From the NCBI GenBank assembly GCA_000697335.1, contig JNEM01006823.1, positions 1 through 16,314 of the forward strand: 16,314 bases of DNA. The letters run 5' to 3'. This DNA comes from Conidiobolus incongruus B7586. Taxonomy: Eukaryota > Entomophthoromycota > Entomophthoromycetes > Entomophthorales > Conidiobolaceae. A program made the position numbers and the translations under genes. Of the stretch, positions 10,727 through 16,314 are shown in pieces. The notes below the pieces were generated by a model. That model was not told where the DNA came from. It did no database searches and was given only the letters and a program-made list of their open reading frames with translations. How positions within the stretch are numbered: position 1 is the stretch's first letter; each line of letters starts with the position of its first letter.

Positions 10727-11818
10727 ATGACTTCAAAATTATCAGATAATCAACTGTTAAAAAATCTAGTCAATCAAATTCAATTATTATTGAAAGAATT
10801 AAGAACTACTACCAAAGTTGATGACAAGAAATTTAATTTGGATGCTTATAAGAAGGAAGTGAGTAAGTAAAAAACCATATTAGTTAATATAACATTATTA
10901 ATATGTTTGATATTAGTCGATATTTCTACAAAACTTGCCAAATACAGTAATGATTTTACACTAGCTTATAAACCACCTTTGAGTAATGATGCGAAAGACA
11001 CTATTGTCAACAACCTAACTAACACAATCACTCAATTAACGTCCAAAGTAAGTCAAATTCCTAAAGAATTAGGAAAGAATTTGATTGAGTTCCACAGATT
11101 GCAAGTGGAGAAAATTTTGAAGAATTTATTAAAATTGATTTCAGGTTTTGGTAAAGTTTATAAATTTGATTTCGGGGAGGTGGTAGAGTTGGAGGAGGTT
11201 TTCAGCAGATTAAATTTAAACGAGCTGAAAACTAGTAGTGAAAACGATTTGATGAAATCGAATGAAAATTGTTGGAATTCCATTCTACAATTGAAATCTT
11301 TGCCATTCACCAATGCTGATGCTGTATTGATCAAATTTAACCAAGTGCAGCTTCAACTGCTGGATGTTTTGGAAGAGTTGGAGGATTTGGAGATGGAAAA
11401 TGTCGTACCCGAAGATGACGAATTGACAGTACTATCCCTACAGCCCTCGAATGCTCTGTCTAAACAGCATATCGAATTGGGTAACACTATCAAAAACTAT
11501 TTGAAATTGATTCAAAAGTTGTACAAGAAGATTGAACTCAGAGTGATTAAACCCTGCAATGACACCAATATGAGCTATTTGGACGACTGCTTAGACCAAG
11601 TACAAAATTTGAATGAAGAAATCGACAATCTTGTAAGTCTCATTTGGGAAAACGAACCAATTGAAGAAATCCAAGCTCAATTGACTCAAGTGATCCGTAC
11701 TAACGAATCTGTAAATGTCCTCGTCAAGCAAAAGCTATCGGAGGATCATTTAAAATGGATGGATCTCTTCGATCAACAACTCCAAAAAATTCAAAATCAA
11801 ATCGCCACAACAGAATAA
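10727..11818 (+). CDS. GCIP / cyclin-D1-binding protein 1 family protein
   Basis: Two exons, 10727-10862 and 10917-11818, with a 54-bp intron (GTAAGT...TTAG). The splice gives 345 aa, close to the 360 aa of human CCNDBP1. An earlier donor, GTGAGT at 10859, would not keep the frame. The protein is almost wholly helical. Blocks that line up with the human protein from memory include IPKELGKNL (93-101, human LPKDQGITL), CWNSILQLKSLP (164-175, human VWVACQQMPQIP), the amphipathic helix around 230-252, and YLDDCLDQVQNLNEEIDNL (266-284, human QLDDIVDISDEISPSVDDL). An acidic linker sits near 199-214. Human CCNDBP1 binds cyclin D and Grap2 and acts as a helix-loop-helix regulator; the role in fungi is not established, so I infer only family membership. 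It lies 80 bp upstream of the RPP40-like gene on the same strand. Confidence 0.78.
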
Positions 11819-11898
11819 TGATTATCCCATAATCAATGAATATCATCAAAAATTTTAATAAATTAGCAATTCATCAAACATTTTATATTTATTAAAAT
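11819..11898. other. 80-bp spacer between two tandem genes
   Basis: This AT-rich spacer must hold both the polyadenylation region of the upstream gene and the promoter/leader of the RPP40-like gene. The tightness contrasts with the kilobase-scale gaps elsewhere in the window. Confidence 0.6.
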
Positions 11899-13071
11899 AT
11901 GTCGCATCCTTTAAGATTCAAACCCAATCCCATTACTCAACTCTACCCAACTCAATTCCAATTCCCCAATGATAAAATTAATCAACTAATAAAAAATAAT
12001 GAATTCTACGAAAAAGTAACCATATAACACTATATTCATAACATATAATAATAATAATTTATTCCTTTAGATAGAATTATTATTACCTATACAAATTATT
12101 AATAACGATCAATTCCAAAAATTATTAAAAAATTTTGAAGATATTAAATTAAATCAATTTAATATCACTTTGAAAAAATTTACAGTATTATTTTTAAAAC
12201 TATTTAAAAATAGTAAGTCAATAATAATGTTTAAATAATATTTACTAATATTCTTTATAGGTAATATTTCTTTAAAATCAATTAATAACTCTGAATTAAT
12301 CTTAACAATTCATAATCAACGATTAACTCTTGTAATACCTTCATATATGAAACAATCTACATCATTAAATTTTAAACAATTAAATTCTGAAAATTGTTAT
12401 ATTAATTTATATATTCAAGATTTGATAAATTCTGACAAATTGTTGACTAATTTGAATTCGTTGTTTAAGCAATTTGAAGGATTGGAAATGGTATTGAGTG
12501 TATTGAATTCCAATGTTGAAGTTGATATAATTAAGTCTGAGTGTGATGAATTCGAATCAATACAATCCATTTGGAATCTTAACAGCATTGAAAATATTCA
12601 AGTGCCTTTAACATTACCTCAATCTGGTAATCTCCACTGTATGGAGGACTTGGCAGAATTTTACGATTATTGGGGACTTATATCGTGTAATATAGACAGG
12701 TGATTCTTTAATAATTAGTAAAATTTACACTTATTAAATGTGATTTTAGATTGTATGATAAAGAACCTTTAGATAATTACCTCTGCAACTTCGAAACTCC
12801 TGATAATTGTAAAACTTTATCGGTTACGAAACTCTCGTTAACTGGGTTAATTCCATCAAATTATGTAGCGACCATATTGAAAATTTTGGAATCTGAAACT
12901 TTGAATGATCTTTACTCAGTTGTGAATTTGTGGAATGGGGAAAACAGTTTAATTACTTTCAATAATACCATGTATTTAGAACCTACCTCGATTTCCCTGT
13001 TTTTGAACAGCTGTGACAACGGTGGCGATAGCTGGATGATTCGATTAATTCATAATATTAATAATTATTAG
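11899..13071 (+). CDS. RPP40: RNase P/MRP subunit, RPP40 family
   Basis: Four exons: 11899-12015, 12071-12212, 12261-12699 and 12750-13071. The introns are 55, 48 and 50 bp, all GT...AG, in phases 0, 1 and 2. The product is 339 aa (human RPP40 is 363 aa). RPP40 is a protein subunit of nuclear RNase P, which trims tRNA 5' ends, and of RNase MRP, which acts in rRNA processing. Similarity is spread over the protein. Residues 40-59 (ELLLPIQIINNDQFQKLL region) match the human LPLHELITPEFISTFI stretch. FYDYWGLISCNID (220-232) matches human LFDWLGAVFSNVD. It is followed by the spaced pattern Y-x-C...P...K...G-x-I, and GGDSW at 324-328 matches the human carboxy-terminal GGEHLYNF block. The third junction restores an Arg-Leu pair inside the conserved block, which supports that splice. 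The fold is known from the family only. The stop lies 62 bp from the convergent ATG3 stop. Confidence 0.8.
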
Positions 13072-13133
13072 ATATAATAAATAAATAGAATCAAAATTTA
13101 TATTTAAAACTATTTTATCAAATATTTATTAAA
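13072..13133. terminator. Shared 3' region of convergent RPP40 and ATG3 genes
   Basis: The 62 bp between the two stop codons must end both transcripts. On the + strand, overlapping AATAAA signals lie at 13076-13081 and 13080-13085, just after the RPP40 stop. On the - strand an AATAAA lies at 13125-13130, just after the ATG3 stop. The two 3' UTRs probably overlap each other and the opposite gene. Confidence 0.5.
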
Positions 13134-14292
13134 TTAACTGTCACTCGCGATTGTGTAATCATAATCGATAGTGGGTAATACACTCGAGATGAATTTCAAA
13201 AAGATGATCATATATTGATCCACTCGAACTTCCTTGCCACTTGAAACCGCGTGTTGAATGAGCTTCTGCATGACAGATGCATGTTTGCAAGGATGAATAC
13301 TGGCTAGAGAAATAGGCAGATGCGGGTGTCCTTCAATCGTCACAGTCTTATTAGCATGATCCTGCGAAATATCTTGGAAGATCTCCTCGGAGGTGAGGGG
13401 TTGACGCATTTCGTTATATCCATTCAGCCAAATTCTGGGCGTTTGATAATACTTGTCGTAAGTAATACTCAAATCGTAGGTCCTGGTCTTTAAAATGTTA
13501 TCAAATTGTACCCCTTCGTTCAGATTAGTACTATCTTCTAATTTGGCTTCCTTTAAAGCGTTGGTCAATGCGTCAGCCTAATTCAAAAGGTTAATAAATT
13601 TGTAATTAATGGTTATTTTACATTGTTTACAGGATCTTCTTCCTCTTCAATTTCTTCCTCTCTTCCAATTTCATCATCCATATCGGGTATCTCATCCAAG
13701 TTTTCGGGAATTTCTTCCTCTGCAACTTCCTCAACCTCAGCAGCAACCGACTCGACTGGCTCACTAGTAGTAGGTTGTGGAGTCTTGGAAGGTGGCTCGT
13801 CGTCCTCAATGTCCTGAATTTCTGCCTGCTGCAAACTCTGCTGCTCACCCTCGGCGCCTGCATAAGCTGCAACCCAACCCTCCTCACTATCTAGTTGCAA
13901 ATCGGTATCCTGATCGTGGTCATGGCTGTGGGCCAATTGGTTTACACGCCTCAAACATGGTACATTTCTCGTAATCAAAAATTGCTTGTCAGCTGGTAAA
14001 TAATCGCGACGTTGGTCTTTGTTACCGGACTCCCTAAAATTTGATAAATAAACAATTCAATTAAAAAGAATAAAAATTTAGAATTTCTACCAACTCCAAG
14101 TAGGACATTTATAAACTAAAAAGTCACCAGCTTTAACGAACTATTTCGCATAGTTAGTAAATAATAACCTAAAAAATTTTTAAATTTAGTTACCTCTTCA
14201 GGTGTCAATCTACCAGTCTCTAAAAACTGTGTCTCCTTCAGTAAAGGGTTTAAATACTCCCTCAGTCCATGAAATAGTTGGTGAACACTCAT
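13134..14292 (-). CDS. ATG3: Autophagy E2-like enzyme ATG3 (Atg8-conjugating)
   Basis: Transfers Atg8 from Atg7 to phosphatidylethanolamine during autophagosome growth. Four exons on the minus strand: 14194-14292, 14091-14140, about 13631-14033 and 13134-13577. The first two introns are 53 and 57 bp; the first carries an ACTAAC branch-like site. The third donor is ambiguous: GTAAAC at 13630 (53-bp intron, 331 aa) or GTAAAA at 13621 (44-bp intron, 334 aa); both keep the frame. The amino-terminal amphipathic helix (1-20) is followed by [20 protein letters not shown] (29-48). Residues 62-81 match the PADKQFL.TRNVPC block. A His/Asp-rich patch (85-92), GWVAAY (102-107) and a very acidic flexible region (about 110-184) come next. 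The E2 core contains [17 protein letters not shown] (216-232), ISQDH and catalytic Cys281 in IHPCKHA (331-aa numbering). The end, PTIDYDY, matches the family. All key residues are present. I saw no yeast-style WEDL Atg8-binding motif. Confidence 0.96.
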
Positions 14293-14399
14293 AATTCAAT
14301 CACTCTATATTATATAAAAATATTTTTTTTAAATTTTATTAAATTTGAATTAAAAGAGAGGAATAATTGAAAGTAATTGGAATTAGTAAGTGTATTAAA

Positions 14400-14409
14400 C
14401 CCTTAAGGG
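14400..14409. promoter_or_regulatory. CCCTTAAGGG palindrome upstream of ATG3
   Basis: A perfect 10-bp palindrome with six G/C bases stands in sequence that is otherwise almost all A and T, 108 bp before the ATG3 start codon. With flanking bases it reads AAACCCTTAAGGG, which resembles a telobox-like AAACCCT element and is one base short of the CCCCT stress element. A role as a transcription-factor site is a guess from position and composition. Confidence 0.3.
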
Positions 14410-14933
14410 CAATTGCTAGATGAATATAAATTATTTTGTCAATTTAATTGATTCAAAATGGTTGTTGATATAATAAGTAATTTTCAAAATTATTTTCTTC
14501 TGGTTAAATTAGTAAGAAAAATTGCAAAATTTATAGAAATAGAATTACATACAATAACAGGATAATATAACTAAGTATTTATACTAGTTATATCAATAAG
14601 TAAATTAATTGTAACAAAGATATAATTTTTATGCCAATGATTTGGTATTGATTTTTTCTTTTTACCAAATTTCAATTATACATAATCAAAATATCAATTG
14701 CAAGAATTTTAATCAAATTATGTATTCAACAATAACAATCACGAAACTTATTACTTTTATTTAATTTCTAAATGGATTTAATTGATTCATAATAGTTCCT
14801 AACGACGTATATTATGATAGATAAAAAAATTATTACCTCTATATTAATTATGGACCTTAAATAATTTCAAATATTCAAATATTAAATGATATATTGAAAT
14901 AAATATTATCTAGTACCATTATTATTGAGTATG

Positions 14934-14971
14934 ATATATATATATATATATATGTGTGTGTCCGTGTGTGT
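14934..14971. repeat. Compound dinucleotide microsatellite (AT)n-(GT)n
   Basis: About ten AT units (14934-14953) run straight into a GT/TG tract, interrupted once by CC (14962-14963) and resumed to 14971. It is likely length-variable between isolates. No gene overlaps it. Confidence 0.9.
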
Positions 14972-16314
14972 AAATGTTAATATATTGCTAAAGCCAAAAT
15001 ATTGTATAATGTTTTTTATAATTAGTGATTATATATTTTCTAGATTAAAACAACAATATTTTATCATATTTTTAAATTTGATAAATGGAAAAAATTAAAT
15101 ATATAGTGTTGTTTGTTAATATCACTCAATTACAAAATAAGATATAAATATCTATTACAAGTATCAAAATTGCAAATCAATAATTTAATCATTTGACAAT
15201 TTCAAAATTCTATTTTTCTATAAATTTTTACAAATCAGATTATAATATTCCTTTATTTTTTAAAATAACTTAGCTAAATATTAAGTATAAGTAAAATACT
15301 AGGATTTTATTCAATTAATAATATTTTCAATGATATCAATTTATTATTAAAGTATTTATATTAGAGTTATTATATTTTTTTGGAATAGAATGATATTTTA
15401 TATAGAATCAACCTTAAATATATTATTTAGGATAGGATTTATTAATTATATTTGATTTTTATAAAAAATTAACTGATTGAAAATGAAATATAAGTAATAA
15501 AATTATATTGGAAAATTGATTCTTAAATTCCATTTAAGATGCCACATTATATAAATATATAAACATTCATTGAAATTAATTTAATTCAAAGTTGATTTAT
15601 ATATATATTGATACTATTATAAAAATTAAATAATAAAAATATAATATAAACTGTTAAATATTAATTATCATGATTCAGTTATTTAATATGTAATTTTTCA
15701 ATTTTGAAAGAAGGATTAAAAATAATATAACTTATTAAATTTTGTTAAATCATTTATCAAAATAACATTGATATATCTCTATATAATCGCAAAATATTTA
15801 AATACCTTGAAATTTTTAAAAATAATTTATATATTTATTATTATTGCAAAATATATCTACTACATATTATTAATTATAATTCTAGGTCAATATAATAGTC
15901 ATAATCATTTACCCAATTAAATAATCAATATTTAAAAAACTTAATCTGATTTTTATAGATATTTTAAAATTGGTATTTTTACATAAAACCTTTTATCTTT
16001 TGAAAATATTCTTATAATTAATTAAATAATAATCATATAAGAAATTCTAAAATAATTATAACTATTTAATATAAATTAAATATGGTTAATATTTTATAAC
16101 AAATTATATATAACCAAATAATATTTCACAAAATCAATTTATTTTTGATTAATAATTATTCTATTTCATTATATTTACATATCTCAAAAAAAAATTTAAA
16201 TAAACTAATATTATATGGAAAATATTTAATTTATTAGTTAGAAATTAAATAATGCTTAATTTTTATAGTTAGAATTAAATAAATTATTAAAATAATATAA
16301 TTTATAAAGTTAAA

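Larger units (their letters stand above)
14293..16314. other. AT-rich intergenic region upstream of ATG3
   Basis: About 2 kb of AT-rich sequence to the window edge. Its left end is the ATG3 promoter, read leftwards. Apart from the GC-rich palindrome at 14400-14409 and the dinucleotide repeat at 14934-14971, I see no reading frame, RNA gene or mobile-element ends. Confidence 0.65.

Noticed and set aside
13623-13974. Ser-rich and other frames opposite the acidic part of ATG3
   Set aside because: They arise from the repetitive GAA/GAG codons of the acidic region read on the opposite strand and show no independent coding signal.

Overview
The window looks like nuclear DNA of an early-diverging, zygomycete-grade fungus. 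It is strongly AT-rich and carries short spliceosomal introns of about 48-57 bp that begin with GT and end with AG; at least one has an ACTAAC-like branch site. The proteins read as fungal: the HMG-CoA reductase has a long luminal loop after its first membrane segment, the H2A resembles fungal H2A, and the ATG3 amino end resembles zygomycete ATG3. The standard genetic code fits every gene. The lineage is my inference from these proteins and was not tested by a search.

Layout. Positions 1-1622 are an AT-rich desert. 1623-4853 (-) is a whole, intronless HMG-CoA reductase of 1076 aa with eight likely membrane segments, a sterol-sensing domain and a complete catalytic domain. 4854-9117 is a desert of about 4.2 kb without a recognisable gene; its right end is the promoter of the next gene and holds four CCAAT boxes in 129 bp. 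9118-9516 (+) is a core histone H2A of 132 aa. 9517-10726 is another AT-rich gap. 10727-14292 is a compact cluster of three spliced genes: a GCIP/cyclin-D1-binding-protein-1 family protein (+), an RNase P/MRP subunit of the RPP40 family (+, 80 bp downstream), and the autophagy E2-like enzyme ATG3 (-, convergent, 62 bp between stop codons). 14293-16314 is AT-rich non-coding sequence with one compound dinucleotide repeat.

The genes do not form an obvious pathway. They are conserved housekeeping functions: sterol/isoprenoid synthesis, chromatin, tRNA/rRNA processing and autophagy. The three spliced proteins had to be assembled from exons. No transposon, viral fossil, tRNA, rRNA or CRISPR array was recognised, and I found no convincing undescribed system. 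The points most worth a second look are the altered H2A carboxy-terminal tail (TQES instead of the usual SQE plus a hydrophobic residue), the CCAAT cluster, and the pairing of a GCIP-family gene with RPP40.
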